Shown: positions 1 through 12,514, counted from the stretch's first letter. The stretch: 64,000 bases of DNA from Rhizomucor pusillus (GCA_900175165.2 FWWN02000169.1:62001-126000); one strand, 5' to 3'. Made by a program: numbers and translations. The notes: a model not told the origin generated them from the letters alone.

Positions 1-2436
1 CTTCAAGCTTGGCGAGTCGTTAACACCATCGCCGGTCATGGCGGAGATACGTTTGCGTCGGTGAAGTGCTTCAATCATCTTGACTTTGGTTTCTGGGCTG
101 CAACGGGCGATAACTAGGGGTAGTTCAGGCAAGGCATCAATTTGCTCGATGCTCATCTTGTCAAACTTTTGCGCCGGCATAACGAGTTCAACTTGATGTT
201 TTGAGTCCAAGTCATAGTCTGCAGGAAGAATTGTAATTTCGCGAGCAATGGCGGTTGCGGTGGCAATGTGGTCGCCCGTAAGCATGTGAACGGTGATACC
301 TGCTTGACGACAGCGTTCAACTGCATCCTTTGATTCTACTCGAGGAGGATCGTAGATACCGACGAGACCAAGGAATATCATTTGCTGTTCGATTGCCTCT
401 CGTGTGTACGTTTCACTGGTAACAGGTCCATCTGCCTTGATCTTGCGTGTAGCGAGTGTCAATACACGTAGACCGCCGCGTGCCAGCTTGTCGACTTTGG
501 GAAAGATCAGCTCTTCCATTCCTTCTTGGCTCATGTACTTGACGCCGTCCTGAGTAAGGATGCCTTCGCAGCAGGAAAGGGTACGCTCCGTTGCACCTTT
601 CATGAATGCAACGTAGTTTCCGTCGTTGGATTGAGCCAATACACTCATGCGCTTGATACTAGAGTCGAAAGGATACTCGGCAATTACTTCCCATCCTTCG
701 TCATTGACAAGACTTGGTTTTCCAAGGTTCAGCTTGTGTGCAAAGACTTGCAAGGCAATCTAATTGAAAGCCATCTTAACATATACTTTCAAGAATGTAA
801 AATGCATCCTTGTTTTTTTTTTACCTCTGTAGGGTCGCCGAGTACCAAGGGTTCGCCAGTTTCTTTATCCTTGCGCACTTCACTCATGTTACAGAGCGCA
901 GCCGTGTTGACCAGCTGGCGCATAGTCGCTGGCATGGAGTCCTTGGTGACCTTCTCACTTGAGTTTTCAGAGACTACTTCGCCTTCAACGTCGTAGCCCA
1001 AGCCAGAGACTGAAAAGAAACCTGCGTCGGGTTGCCATAGACGAGTAAGAACCATCTTGGACTGGGTAAGGGTACCGGTTTTGTCAGAGCAAATGTTCGT
1101 GACTGAACCAAGCAGTTCCAAAGACACAAGTCGGCGAACAAGAGCGTTTGCTTTTGCCATGGCATGCACACCGAACGCCTGGGTCAGCGTAAGCACAGCC
1201 AAGAGACCTTCGGGGACAGCGGCGATGGCAGTTGAAATTGCATACAAGATTTCCTGTTCGCCAATATTGAAGCGGTTGGCAGCAAAGATGACAATAACAA
1301 CAACAACGGCGGATAGGAAAAGAAACATGGCTAGGCGATCGATAGCTCGTTGGAGAGGAGTACGTGCGTTGTCGTCACTGTTCATCAAGCGTTTTGCGAT
1401 CTTGCCAATTTCAGTATCCATGCCAATGGCAGTGACAACAGCTAAAAGGTACTGTTGGCGTCTGGAAAAGTGATATATAAAGATGATTTGCTTAAATATC
1501 TACCTTTGCCGCGTCCTTTGGCTAGCGTAGTACTGGAGTAAGCCATATTGACACGATCACCAAGCGGAACATCCGCAGATTCCAAAGTGTCGGTAACCTT
1601 GTTAACAGGAACGGATTCACCAGTCAAGAGAGCTTCGTCGACATCCATATTGAAAGATTCAAAGATACGACAATCAGCACCAATGACATCGCCACTCTTG
1701 AGAATAAGCACGTCGCCAGGAACTAGCTCTCGAGTAAGCACATGCTTCTCGTGGCCACCACGAATAACAAGACTGGTAGGAGATGCCATCTTGCGTAGAG
1801 ACTCCATTGTCTTTTCAGCCTTGAACTCTTGCATGAAACCAATGAACGAGTTGAGGAACATGATAAAGCAAATGACACCGCCTTCTACCCAATCTTTATA
1901 CACAAAGGAAACAATCTGTACATTGGGTAAGTAATTCCCTTTAATTGATATAATATAATATGATTCGATTCGATACTTACTGTTGCGATCAGAAGGATCA
2001 TGACCATCAAGTTCAGGAATTGTTTGAGAAAGAGCTTGAATGGGTTGATTCCACCACTGCCCTCTAACTCATTAAAACCGACATCGGAACGCTTTGCTTC
2101 GACCTGATCATCTTTCAAGCCATTCAAGATATCAGTCTTGAGCAACGTAGACACCGTATCGAGATCCATTGTATGATACGGAGGGCCTTCCTGGCGGTCA
2201 GAAAGCCGTTGCTTGCGCTTGACCAAGTTCATTTTGCGCATCAGGATGCTTCGAATAGACTTGACTTCATCTGCAGAGCTCTGTCCAGTGCTTGTACGAG
2301 ACAATGGCTTCTCCTTGAGCCGCCGCTGCTGCTGCTGTTGCTGCTCTTTATTTTCAACAAAGGTGATCGTCACATTATTGCCATGTTGCTGTTGCTGCTG
2401 CTGGATGTCCGTGCAATTGTTATTTTCCAAAGTCAT
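1..2436 (-). CDS. ENA-type (IID) P-type Na+/K+ ATPase, C-terminal part beyond window
   Basis: Cation-exporting P-type ATPase of the fungal ENA (type IID) group, expected in the plasma membrane. Four exons are readable on the minus strand: 2436-1981, 1915-1504, 1441-825 and 759 to beyond base 1. The N-terminus has two glutamine runs, then the cation-ATPase N domain, two hydrophobic segments, the LTGES actuator motif, PEGL in the membrane, the phosphorylation motif CSDKTGTLTQ and, near the window edge, TGDGVNDSPSLK of the P domain. The A-domain wording (GDRVNMAYSS, KGRGKA, TEIGKIAK) resembles ENA1 more than SERCA or Na/K-ATPase alpha. I chose the ATG at 2436; an in-frame TTG codon upstream is not a likely start. 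The C-terminal membrane domain lies outside the window. ENA pumps export Na+ or K+ at high pH or salt; the ion is inferred. Confidence 0.9.
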
Positions 2437-2495
2437 ATAACTTGTAGAAAAGGGAAAGTACGTAGCAAGCAATGAATTTCCTTTTAAGACTCGCT

Positions 2496-2505
2496 CCCTT
2501 TTATA
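2496..2505 (-). promoter_or_regulatory. TATA box of the ENA-type ATPase gene
   Basis: TATAAAAGGG on the minus strand, about 60 bases before the chosen ATG at 2436. Its position and match support that start site. Confidence 0.55.
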
Positions 2506-3440
2506 TTTATATGAGGGAATCTCGTAATCTATATTTTCATTACCATGGGGGAAAACGGAAAAGTTGGATCAGCTAAGAGACATAAGAATCTCAGCAGCCT
2601 ATAGAAAAAATCGCGCAACAACGTGGGCGAGCACGGCCTCCACATAAACTGTTTGTGCCTATGTCTGTGTCACTCCGATCCGAGATCTGGGAAGTTGCCT
2701 AATTTTGCCAACGGACTTCATATATCCGTGACATTCATTTGTTACATTTCATTCGAGGGCACGAAGCATATGTTGTTGGATAAGGAGAGTGAACGTATAT
2801 GAACTGTGTTGCGTGTTGCGTCAAAACAAGTGTAGTGTTGAGCTTACTGTTGTCTCCAGGATGAATAAGATTCGTCGAGTACTTCAACGGTTAGGGTTCC
2901 GATTAAAGAGCAATCGAACATTCTTGACCGACCGGACATTCCAGCATGGCAGCGACCAGCACCCGCGCCCGATAAACACCAATGCGCGAATTTTGCTTTT
3001 GGCAAGTATCATGCACAAAAGAATCGCGGTCCGCGTGTGTGCAACTCGCCTATCTACTTAAAAGCCTTTGTTGATATCACAAGCCGTCGCTGTGAATTCC
3101 ACACACTCGCAATCCGGCGCTTTACTCTTCGCCTGTATATATTATCATTTATATTTCTTCTTGATTTTCGCATGTATACTAAATGTAGCGTTCAATACAT
3201 ATTACACAATAGTTCGGCCATTGCTATTGTAAACATTAAATCATACACTCCATGCTCGGTGTAATATTACATTCTCTGTTTTCATTGAGCTAGAACCAGA
3301 TTCGATTCTCGTGAAAAAAAAGGCAAAAAAAATGTATGAGCTTCAATCGATTTCAATGACTTAGCAGAGCGTCCAATTTCGACCAGAGCGCCAGTTTCGG
3401 GGATGCTTCCCATTCACTTGCTACAACTGCTTGCTAAGAA
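2506..3440. other. Intergenic region between divergent genes
   Basis: Divergent upstream region of the ATPase (-) and the NEPRO-like gene (+). It is AT-rich with short open frames only. I see no domain-bearing frame, RNA gene or clear repeat. Confidence 0.5.
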
Positions 3441-4628
3441 ATGACCAGACCTGCATATTCCCTGTTGCAACTCGAGCGACCCAAGCAACGCTTCCTCCCT
3501 CGAGCACAAGTTGAAAAGAAGAAGCGATCCAATCACGACAAAACCTTGAAGCGATTAGCAAATGCACAGAAACTATTTACAAAGAAAGCATTCTGGATCG
3601 ATATCGCGATCCTCGACCGCATGTACTATAAACTGATCAACAGTCAGCGAATGTTTCCTCGATTCCGGTTAATGTCACAGGTAACGTATGCTCTGCTCAG
3701 AACTGCTCCATACCATGGATATATGGAGAGGATCGCGCCCTAATTCACACGCTACAGGCACGTCAAATCACAAAACGGTTAAAGATCTTGGCGATCGATC
3801 AAGTGATCGCCGAGTTTTATCAAACGTTTTGGAATGCAAAATCGTAAGTCTATATAGGCGGGCAAGCCTTTGCTTTTGAACAAGCTCTAACGATCCACGT
3901 TGCTGTTTGAAGCATGGACAAATGCAACGGCGAATATAAATTTATACCAACAAGGCAATTTGCTCAGTATACCATGCACTGTGTCACTGCAACGGCCGTG
4001 TTGCTGGATAAAGTAGATATTCTGCCCAACCAGTCTTTAATAAGGTCACTGACAAATTATTTTAAATAGCTCCAAGCAAGTCTAATGCAAACATTCTGGT
4101 AAGTATTAAAAAGACATATGTTTCCACTGCTTTCTTTTTTACCTAACACGAATATGCAGCGAATACTCAAAGTCATTAGCCAAGGCACATTTTGTATCCA
4201 TGGCGCTGACAATGATGGCAATATGCAGTCGACTGTGTCGGATAGCTCACGTCTGGGTAACAGAGCTTGAGCAGTGTTACAAGTTGCTGTACACTTTGGG
4301 CAAATCACTGCCGCTAGCAACCAGTCCAGATGCACAGCATCAAGGCGACACTGTGGATTTCACCTGCGAGCCAGATACGTTCCAGAAAGCTCGACAAGCA
4401 ACAATGAAAAGCTGGAGTGGACATGAATCGTAAGGATCATACACGACAGATGTTTGTATAAAAGAAGTATCTGTAACTGGGAAATTTTTCAGTATTCCGG
4501 GCATATCATCAGACGAGATGGACAAGGTCATGTTGCAACATGTAACGCATCGAACTACCGACAGCAATAGCAGCATGAATGTAGATAACGAGGAGCTAGA
4601 TCTTGGTGAAGTCGTAGAACGAGAATAA
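3441..4628 (+). CDS. NEPRO-like nucleolar protein
   Basis: Multi-exon gene whose spliced product follows the N-terminal pattern of animal NEPRO (nucleolus and neural progenitor protein). A basic leader is followed by an 'ILDRMYYK' helix, an 'ITKRLKIL' segment, a 'FIPTRQFAQYTMHC' segment and a hydrophobic helix around 'HFVSMALTMMAICSRLCRI', ending in an acidic 'ELDLGEVVERE' tail. Readable exons start at 3441; introns follow MSQ (gtaacg), the exon ending AAATC (gtaagt), AAA at 4012 (gtagat, closing at 4069) and the exon ending GAATC (gtaagg). Human NEPRO is nucleolar and has been linked to RNase MRP; that role here is inferred from family resemblance only. The third intron boundary was chosen because it restores the family pattern; other junctions are possible. 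Confidence 0.55.
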
Positions 4629-4774
4629 CATTCATGCACAAGTACATGCTTTTGTTTTACAACTAAAGTCCTTTTTTATTGCCAAAAAAAGTTGTGGTCA
4701 TCGTTCCTGAATTTGAACAGAAGATTTGTCATATGTAATCTTGGTGCCGAAATGAGCATCAAGACTGCTCCTCT

Positions 4775-6869
4775 TTATGCCTCAGATGGTGGCGGTGGAG
4801 GGGGAGCAGGTGCGGACGGAGGGGGTGGTGGAGGTGCAGCTTCGTCAGGTGGAGGTGGAGGCGGTGCAGTCGAGTCCTGAAATTTATTAAAGCAATGTTA
4901 GCAAGGATTGTTTAATCAGAACAGAAACCTTTGTGCAAAAACTTACCCATCCTTCTGCACCACTAGGAGGAGGGGGAGGGGGAGCAGCGCCTGCCGCTTG
5001 CTATATTCAAGATTGTTTAGCAAATATTTCTTACAACTTATTCTATCAGTACTTACATTCCAAGGGTTTGCTCCATTAGCCGCCTGAGAAGGATCGTAGC
5101 CGTATCCGTAGTATCCACCATAAGCAGCATATTGGTCATACCCGTAGTATCCGCCATAATTATAGCCTTGCTGCTGTGCCCAAGGTGTACCTCCAGCGTT
5201 TCCAGCTCCGGAGGTAGGTGGAGCATGGTTAGCGTTATCTCGTTGTTGTTGCCACGGCGGAGCGTCGCCAGTGGCCGCACGTTGCCAAGGTGCAGCGTTC
5301 TTCTCTCCATACTACAGACAGCTGCTATTTTAGAATATGCACTGCTAACTTCAGAAAATCATCGCTGCTTACCTGTCCTCCAGCACCGTCCTCGGGTTTC
5401 TCTCCAAGTTCAGCCATCAAGTTTGCATATTCGCTGTCAAGATGTTGCTCACGCTCTCTAGCCTTAGCAGCATATTCCGGATCGTTGCGATGGAGACAGT
5501 CTCTTGCAGTGTGTCCCTTTCCACCACAGACACGGCATGTAAGACTGACAGTGTAGTTTTGTCTCTCGGGGCATTCGTAGCGACGATGTCCAACAGCACC
5601 GCAGTTAATACAGGTTTGGTTTTCGTCGTCACGCAAAGTACCGTTGAGTGCAGCCAATTCACGCAACTGGTTACGCTTCAATTCGTTTTGGCCTTCAGGT
5701 AGGGTAGCAGACTATAAAAGAGATCGTTGTTAGAAAAGGATGCAGCAAAAAAAACCCGTGCTTCATTCGATAACTTACTGTTTCAATAATCTTTTCAATG
5801 AGCTTAACTGCCTTTTTAACTTTCTCTTCAGAGTCAGCCATAACCAAACAGTGCAAGTCTTCCTCCTGTGCCGAATTGTTGGCGGCATCGGTTCTGGCCT
5901 TTCCTTCCTTGACAGAGCCTCGACCACGAATACTGATCTTTGCACCGGATTCAGCCTCCATACCCTTCAATGTGTTGCCACGAGGTCCGATCAATTGACC
6001 AATAAAGTTAATTTCAGGGAATTCTTTTGCAGGAATGTAGACTTTCTCGTGTATACGACTGGGCTTTTTGTAATCTGGAGGCGGTCTGAAGTTTGGAATC
6101 GTTTTCATAGCTTTCTCGACAAGTTTGTGTCGTTCATCTTCAAGTTTCTTTTTGTAGCGAGCTTCTCTGGTGTTGATACGTTTGCCTTCGGAATTGTATA
6201 CTGGTTCCGGAGAAGGAGATCTACGAGGTTGCCTTCTTTCAGTCCTTCCGTCCCCAACATAGCACAATGTAACACCATACCTTTCTCGTTCCGGTGGTAC
6301 GTAATCGCCAGTGCGTAATTTTCTGTTGATTTCTTCAAGACGAATTTGCACTGTAATATGCAAAGAAAGTAATTAGTGACGTTGTTTCTGACAAACTATG
6401 CACGTATATCATTCAACATACAAACATAGTTGTCGGCCTGTTGCTGATTCAACTTGGGCAACGACGTTGGTAAACCAGGCATATTGACTTTAGCTGATTC
6501 ATCGCCCCATCGACTTCTCCTCTTCCTTCTTCCTTCGCCGTTGGTCGTTGCAGGCGCTGTAGATTTAAGAACGTCAGTACTATGCTTCAAAACATGCAAA
6601 GTTTTGCGGGAGATCAAGAATTGCTGCTACTGCATCACGCAGTATGAACTCTGATCTAGCCCAAATGAGCTCCACGAGCCCTCGTACCTGGAGCACTGGG
6701 TGTTGAGTCCATCTGTGGCGGCGCTGCAGACGTACGTTCTGGCGAACTGTCGCCGAAGCGTCTCTTGCTTCCCAACGGTACAACGTTGGTTCCTAAGCAT
6801 TGAAAAGGTTAGCATGACAAGGATCGATTTTCGATTCAGTTTGATCAAATTACCTGTTGGTTTCCACAT
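4775..6869 (-). CDS. SF1: Splicing factor 1 / branchpoint-binding protein (BBP)
   Basis: Binds the intron branchpoint during early spliceosome assembly, with U2AF. Domains in order: a short N-terminus with the basic KRRF motif, a KRRSRWG-type U2AF-ligand motif, the conserved helix hairpin (LEEINRKLR), SPSPEPVYN, a KH domain with [11 protein letters not shown] and the QUA2 extension, then two CCHC zinc knuckles ([28 protein letters not shown]). A Tyr/Gly-rich segment and a C-terminal tail of three proline runs follow. The start ATG at 6869 opens a 16-base exon (6869-6854). The intron at 6280-6221 is exactly 60 bases and has no stop in frame, so retained and spliced forms would both read through; the spliced form matches the family (RERSPSPEP). 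The gene is divergent from DCC1. Confidence 0.95.
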
Positions 6870-7007
6870 TATGATTGAATGAGGGAGAAAGAGACAAGGT
6901 TTCTCTGGGTTCCGCTGACGCCTTATCCAACTGGGATTTCGCGCTCGAATGGTGAGTGTCAAATCAAAAACCGCACATAACCTTCCTCAAAAGAAGAACA
7001 AAAGATA
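6870..7007. promoter_or_regulatory. Short bidirectional promoter region, SF1 / DCC1
   Basis: Only 138 bases separate the two start codons of the divergent SF1 and DCC1 genes, so both promoters and 5' leaders must lie here or overlap. I see no clear TATA box in it. Confidence 0.5.
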
Positions 7008-8256
7008 ATGCCAGATCTGTTATACTCTCGATCGTTTGAAAAAGATTCTTTGGGTTTACTGGAACTGAGTAATGAGGAGATTGCTCGCTGCATAGAGTCT
7101 GAGGGCGAGTAAGTGGTGCTAGATCTATAGAGTTGAACGAGCAGCGTCCTGACTGGGGGCATAGACTTGTTATCAAGGGACGACCCGAAGACGATGCTGT
7201 TCTTTGTACAAAAACTAAGACGTTTAGTCTTCGTGAAGTAAACACGTCAAATTCGCTTCTTCTGGCGCAACCGCAGCCGAGTGGACAAATGCATGTTGTT
7301 GATGATATTTCACGAACAATCGAACTCGTCCCATGTTTACCGAGACTCGCACGTATTGATGAACTGCTTCTGCCTACTCTTTACGCAGGCCCCTCTTTGG
7401 AAGAACGGCATTCACAAAAGGTGATATAGAGAAAGGAACGAGGAATGAACTGGAATTGCTTATATTTTGCTTTGCGTCGCTCAGCCAATGTATACACTTG
7501 ACGATCTTTTATCCATTGTCCAAGCAAGCGAAGCTGAACTGGAACAAGGTTTGAAAGCACGCAATGCCGTAGTAATTGATGGTAAGCAGAGGTTGCGTTG
7601 GAAACATAACAGCGCTTCTCAATCAAAGAGCCTGCGTAGGCAAATATCGCATGTTTGATTTATCCTATCTCCATCAACTCCTCGATGCACTTGTCACAAA
7701 TGCCACCATTGAAGGGTTGGATCTGGAAAATATGGAAATCGAGAAAGCTCAGGCCTGTATTCTGCAACTGGAAGATATACCGCAAAGCGTCGTCAATGGA
7801 TGTTTGGATACGTTCTGTGATAGGCTGGGAAACAACAGACTGACATTAAACAAGGATCGCGTCTGCCGCTTCCTTGGTCAAGCAGCACTCGCTAGCGAAC
7901 GCGGCAAAGAGTGGCGATTAGAAGAATTCTTGGATGTTTGGAAAGCACTGGTTCCCGATATCTTTGCGGTGGAAATGGATATGCTTAGAGGCTTATATAT
8001 AGTGTCGGAGCGGGTTGTTACGCAGCAGCGGCGGCAGCAGTACATCACTTACTTCCCTGTCAATGAATTACCGACGGATCCGGCGCAGCGGTTCGCAAGA
8101 CTGTTTACTGAAAAGAAGCGGTGGACTGAACAAGAGATCGTACCTTACCTTGAAGACTTGGCCCCAGATGCCAAAAAACGGGATGCCTTGTTGTTGAAAT
8201 ACACCCGGACGCAGCGGGATCATGGAACGCTGTACTATGGAACAAAAATAAAATAG
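7008..8256 (+). CDS. DCC1: Sister chromatid cohesion protein DCC1
   Basis: Subunit of the Ctf18-Dcc1-Ctf8 alternative clamp loader, which acts on PCNA at replication forks and supports cohesion. Exons 7008-7108, 7165-7420, 7485-7581 and 7640-8256 give about 356 residues, close to the usual family length. The family motif LVIKGRPEDDAVLCTKTKTF follows the first intron. YTLDDLLSIVQASEAEL and the DG-KYR junction lie in the middle, and winged-helix segments fill the long last exon (LTEKKRWTEQEIVPYLEDL near the end). The first intron (7109-7164, 56 bases) has a CTGAC branchpoint-like site close to its AG. Alternative closer AGs would give introns under 40 bases or the wrong frame. Confidence 0.9.
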
Positions 8257-8595
8257 CTTTTGCATGACTCAAGCAAAGATTCCGGTTCGAGAATTCCCAC
8301 GAACATTCGAGGCACCTCTAAAGAAGGAATAGACATGGTGTAAAATGGTCTTACATAGAGGCAGCCGCATTGTCTGATTTCTTAAGAGATAGGAAGCTCT
8401 GCCATAGATCAACAGGGATCGAACAAATATCGATCTATGTTTCCTGAAAGGAAACATCTGGAGAAACATATAACATTTTTGATGATCTGACATGAACCGT
8501 CACAAAAGACTCATCAATGGTCAACTGCTGGGCATATAAAATCTCAGCTCCACTTTTTTCTCACCTTTTTTTCTTTCCTAGTTTTTTTGTGCACA
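8257..8595 (+). promoter_or_regulatory. Intergenic region with SNZ promoter; TATA at 8535-8540
   Basis: Holds the DCC1 3' end and the SNZ upstream region. TATAAA at 8535-8540 lies 56 bases before the SNZ ATG, followed by a pyrimidine-rich leader typical of strongly expressed fungal genes. Confidence 0.5.
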
Positions 8596-9792
8596 ATGAG
8601 CACTGCCACCAACCTGTCTACCAAGGCTACCGAGAACGGCGTTTCCAGTGAGCCTAACTACAAGCTCAAGGCCGGCCTTGCCCAAATGTTGAAGGTACCG
8701 TTTCTTGATCTCTTGCGATCGCACAGTAGAACAGAAAAAGACTCACTGTTGCTGCGTATTACAGGGTGGTGTTATCATGGACGTCGTCAACGCCGAGCAA
8801 GCCCGCATCGCCGAAGAAGCTGGTGCCTGCGCTGTCATGGCTCTTGAGCGTGTGCCTGCTGATATCCGCAAGAACGGTAAGCAGTGTGTCCTCGGGATTC
8901 CATGGAGGAAAGTCTAGGTTTGCTGACAAAAAGGATTATTGTTTTGCCAGGCGGTGTTGCTCGTATGTCCGATCCCAAGATGATCAAGGGCATCCAGGAA
9001 GCTGTTACCATCCCCGTTATGGCCAAGGTCCGTATTGGTCACTTTGTCGAGGCTCAGATCATCGAATCCATTGGTGTCGATTACATTGATGAGTCCGAAG
9101 TCTTGACCCCTGCCGACGAATCCAACCACATCAACAAGAAGAATTTCAAGGTACCTTTTGTCTGCGGTGCCAAGAACTTGGGTGAAGCTCTCCGTCGTAT
9201 CAACGAAGGTGCTGCCATGATCCGTACCAAGGGTGAAGCTGGTACCGGCAACGTTGTTGAAGCTGTCCGTCACATGCGCACTGTCAACGCTGAAATCCGC
9301 CGTGCTGCCTCCATGACCGATGAAGAATTGTACGCTTATGCAAAGGAAATCCAGGCTCCATATGATCTCCTCAAAGAAACTGCTCGCCTTGGTCGCTTAC
9401 CTGTTGTTAACTTTGCTGCTGGTGGCGTTGCTACGCCCGCTGACGCTGCTCTCATGATGGTATGTCCAATTTTTTTCAGGTGCCTTTGTGTAACCCTTGA
9501 CTGAAATTATACCTTGTTAGCAATTGGGTTGCGATGGTGTATTCGTTGGCTCCGGCATCTTCAAGTCCGGTGATCCCGCAAAGCGCGCACGCGCTATCGG
9601 TAAGTCTATGGATGGAGAAAGGAAACAAGGGATTTGCGATGCTGACCATATTTGTGTATAGTGCAAGCTGTTACCCACTTCAATGATCCCAAGGTTCTCG
9701 CTGAAGTCTCTGAAGACCTCGGCGAAGCCATGGTCGGCATTAACCTTGATGAGCTCTCCGAAGATCAAAAGATGGCCAAGCGTGGCTGGTAG
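8596..9792 (+). CDS. SNZ1: Pyridoxal 5'-phosphate synthase, SNZ/PdxS subunit
   Basis: Synthase subunit of the DXP-independent vitamin B6 pathway. It condenses ribose 5-phosphate, glyceraldehyde 3-phosphate and ammonia; the ammonia comes from the SNO/PdxT glutaminase, which is not in this window. Five exons (8596-8694, 8765-8876, 8951-9459, 9521-9599, 9662-9792) encode 309 residues. The (beta/alpha)8 landmarks are intact: [29 protein letters not shown] with the lysine in [25 protein letters not shown], the phosphate loops GEAGTGN and [14 protein letters not shown], and VGSGIFKS. Codon use is rich in C-ending codons, as in other highly expressed genes here (ARB1, aldo-keto reductase, eL20). Confidence 0.96.
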
Positions 9793-10635
9793 ATAACATA
9801 AATCGCATTCCATGTCATTTTTTTTCCTGTAGTTCTAGCTATTAAGTCTAAAAAGGATCCATGATATATCATTTTTGTAATAAGAAGAGAGGAAAATAAG
9901 AGTCCTCTGCTCTTGACTTGTCATCATGTAAACATTTCTATTTTTTCGCGTACATGAACTAACTCTATATGAAGTCAGCTACAAGAGATACGCTGACAGT
10001 CAGATAGTTATCGTTTTGAGGCTACCTCAAGTCCCAACTAATGACAACAATTCATTTATTGCATCGTCATTAAAGACTAAAGCGTGTCAAACATCTACAA
10101 AGTGATATACTTTATTTCATGCATTAGGCTGCTCCTGATACTTGTCCCTGTACCAGCAAATTCTAAAAATGGGTCTTGTCTGCGGGTTTGGATTGGATCT
10201 CTTCAAAAGCTGTCCATGGTTGCTCGTAGAAATAGTTTGTTTACTGCGACCTTCATCAACAGAATCAAATATCTAATAGATTGCCCACAAATTTTTGTTT
10301 GCGGATCATTGTTTTCATCTTCTTTATACTAATGATTTTAAGCAGATGATGTTGCTCAAATTACAAAATGCCTTCACCAAATGTTTCCTATGCGATGCAG
10401 TTATCCAATGTTTTGTGTGATCCCCTTTACAAAAATGCAGCGATAGAGCGGAATTGGTTGGTTTTTGCCCTGCTGTGCCCGAAAATGGGGGTGCCGTGGA
10501 TGCAGAAAACTGCGGCAGCAAGGTTTTTTGCGGTCACGATTTTAGGGCGAAGCATCGAAAACGTCAGAAATTTTTCAGATCGGCTAGATCCTACTCATTT
10601 TTCCCCTCCTTTTCCTTGCCTACCTGGATTTGAAG
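9793..10635 (+). promoter_or_regulatory. Intergenic region between SNZ and ARB1
   Basis: AT-rich SNZ 3' flank, then a more GC-rich stretch from about 10440 that is likely the ARB1 promoter and leader; pyrimidine-rich sequence ends just before the ATG. Open frames here are short and match nothing I recognise. Confidence 0.4.
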
Positions 10636-12514
10636 ATGAGCGGCCAGATTTCTGCTTCCAAGGCAAAGCGTCTCGCTGCCCGTGCAGCTAAAGCCGAAGC
10701 TAAGGGCAAGGGCGGCAAAAAAGCCGCTGCTAAGGCTGAAGAGCAAAACGGATCCGTTGATCAGTTGGATATGAACAAGGCCTCCATCAACGTCGATCGT
10801 ACCGCCACTGGTGTGTACACTTCTCAGGAGCGCAGCCGTGATATTAAGATCGAATCTTACTCGCTCAACTACCACGGCCGTGTCTTGATCGATAACGCTA
10901 CCATCGAACTCAACTTTGGTCGTCGTTACGGTCTCGTCGGTGCCAACGGTTCCGGCAAATCTACCTTCTTGCGCTCGCTCGCTGAACGAGATATTGAAAT
11001 TCCTCCCCACATCGATGTAAGTAGAGTGTATATAAATTTATAAAAGGAAACCGGTTCGTGATATACAGAATTTTGCTTACCTGATGACGTAGACCTATCT
11101 GCTCAACCAAGAAGCCGAGCCTTCCGACATGAACGCCATCGAAGCAGTTATTCACCATGCAAAGAACGAAGTCGCTCGTTTGGAAAAGGAAGTCGAAGAC
11201 ATTCTCGGCGAAGAGGATGGTGCAGACAACCCGATTCTCGACGATTTGTACGAGCGTATCGAAGCTATGGACCCTGCCACCTTTGAGCCTCGTGCCTGCA
11301 CTTTGCTTGCTGGTCTTGGTTTCACCACCCAACAAATGCACAAAAAGACCCGCGACATGTCTGGTGGTTGGCGTATGAGAGTCGCCCTTGCTCGTGCCCT
11401 GTTCGTTCGTCCCACTCTCTTGCTTTTGGACGAACCTACCAACCACTTGGATTTGGAAGCATGCGTTTGGTTGGAAGAATACTTGAAGACGTACAACCGT
11501 ATCTTGGTCGTCAATTCTCACTCTCAGGACTTTTTGAACGGTGTCTGCACCAACATCATGCACCTCAACCACAAGCGCAAGCTTATCTACTATGGTGGTA
11601 ACTATGACATGTTCGTCAAGACCAAAGAGGAAAACGAAATCAACCAGGCCAAGGCCTACGAAAAGCAGCAAGAAGAAATTGCTCACATCAAGAAATTCAT
11701 TGCATCTGCTGGTACTTATGCCAACTTGGTGCGACAGGCTAAGTCTAAGCAGAAGATTATCGACAAGATGGAGGCTGCTGGTTTGGTTGAAGCTGTCGAG
11801 AAACCTCACGTCTTCAAGTTTAGCTTCACTGATATGCCCAAGCTTCCTCCTCCCGTGCTTGCTTTCCAGAACGTCACTTTCTCCTACACCGGCGATGTGA
11901 ACAACGCCTTGTACAAGGACATTGAACTTGGTGTTGATATGGACTCTCGTGTTGCCCTCGTGGGTCCCAACGGTGCTGGCAAGTCTACTCTGTTGAAGCT
12001 CATGAGCGGTGAATTGCTTCCCACCGAAGGTCGTGTCCAACGTCACACTTCTCTTAAGCTCGGCAAGTACTCTCAGCACTCTGCTGATCAATTGGACTTG
12101 GACCTCTCTCCTATTGATTACATGCGCAAGAAGTTCCCTGAAGTCAGCACTGAAGTCAGCTTCTGGCGTCAACAGATTGGTCGCTATGGTCTCTCTGGTG
12201 CTCACCAAACTGCTCCCATTGCTCACCTTTCCGACGGTTTGAAGTCTCGTCTTGTCTTCTGTGAACTTGCCGTCCTCCACCCTCACATTATCCTTCTCGA
12301 CGAACCTACTAACCATCTTGACATGGAATCCATTGACTCTTTGGCCGAAGCTATCAACAAGTTCTCTGGTGGTGTCGTCCTTGTTTCTCACGACTTCCGA
12401 CTTATTTCGCAGGTTGCCCAGCAGATCTGGCGTTGCGAGGACGGAAAGGTCATGCCATTCGAAGGCTCGATCGAAGAGTACAAGGAGTCTCTTAGAAAGA
12501 ACGTCAAGTTGTAA
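10636..12514 (+). CDS. ARB1: ABC-F ATPase ARB1 (ABCF2-like), ribosome biogenesis
   Basis: Soluble twin-ATPase protein of the ABC-F family, without membrane segments. Yeast ARB1 works in 40S and 60S assembly and export. Two exons (10636-11016, 11093-12514) encode 600 residues. The N-terminus is Lys/Ala-rich. Cassette 1 has Walker A GANGSGKST, signature MSGGWRMR and Walker B LLLLDEPTNHLD; the linker helices follow; cassette 2 has GPNGAGKST, LSDGLKSR and IILLDEPTNHLD, then the H-loop SHDFRL. The start is the ATG at 10636; the codon two upstream in frame is TTG. The second signature has Leu where many ABC proteins have Gln or Gly, which also occurs in ARB1 relatives. The 3' end converges on the next gene. 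Confidence 0.95.

Noticed and set aside
789..1473. Overlapping open frames on the plus strand across the ATPase exons
   Set aside because: They are shadows of the minus-strand gene, which carries the DKTGT and LTGES motifs.
4790..4870. Gly-rich tandem repeat on the plus strand
   Set aside because: It is the antisense of the SF1 proline-rich C-terminal tail, so a coding low-complexity tract, not a satellite.
8270..8310. Possible tRNA T-loop (GGTTCGAGAATTCCC)
   Set aside because: No matching acceptor stem, anticodon arm or D-loop sequence at the right spacing.
10961..12391. 476-codon minus-strand open frame opposite ARB1
   Set aside because: It is antisense to a strongly codon-biased gene, a common cause of long mirror frames. 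It has no recognisable motifs, while the plus strand has both Walker A and B pairs.
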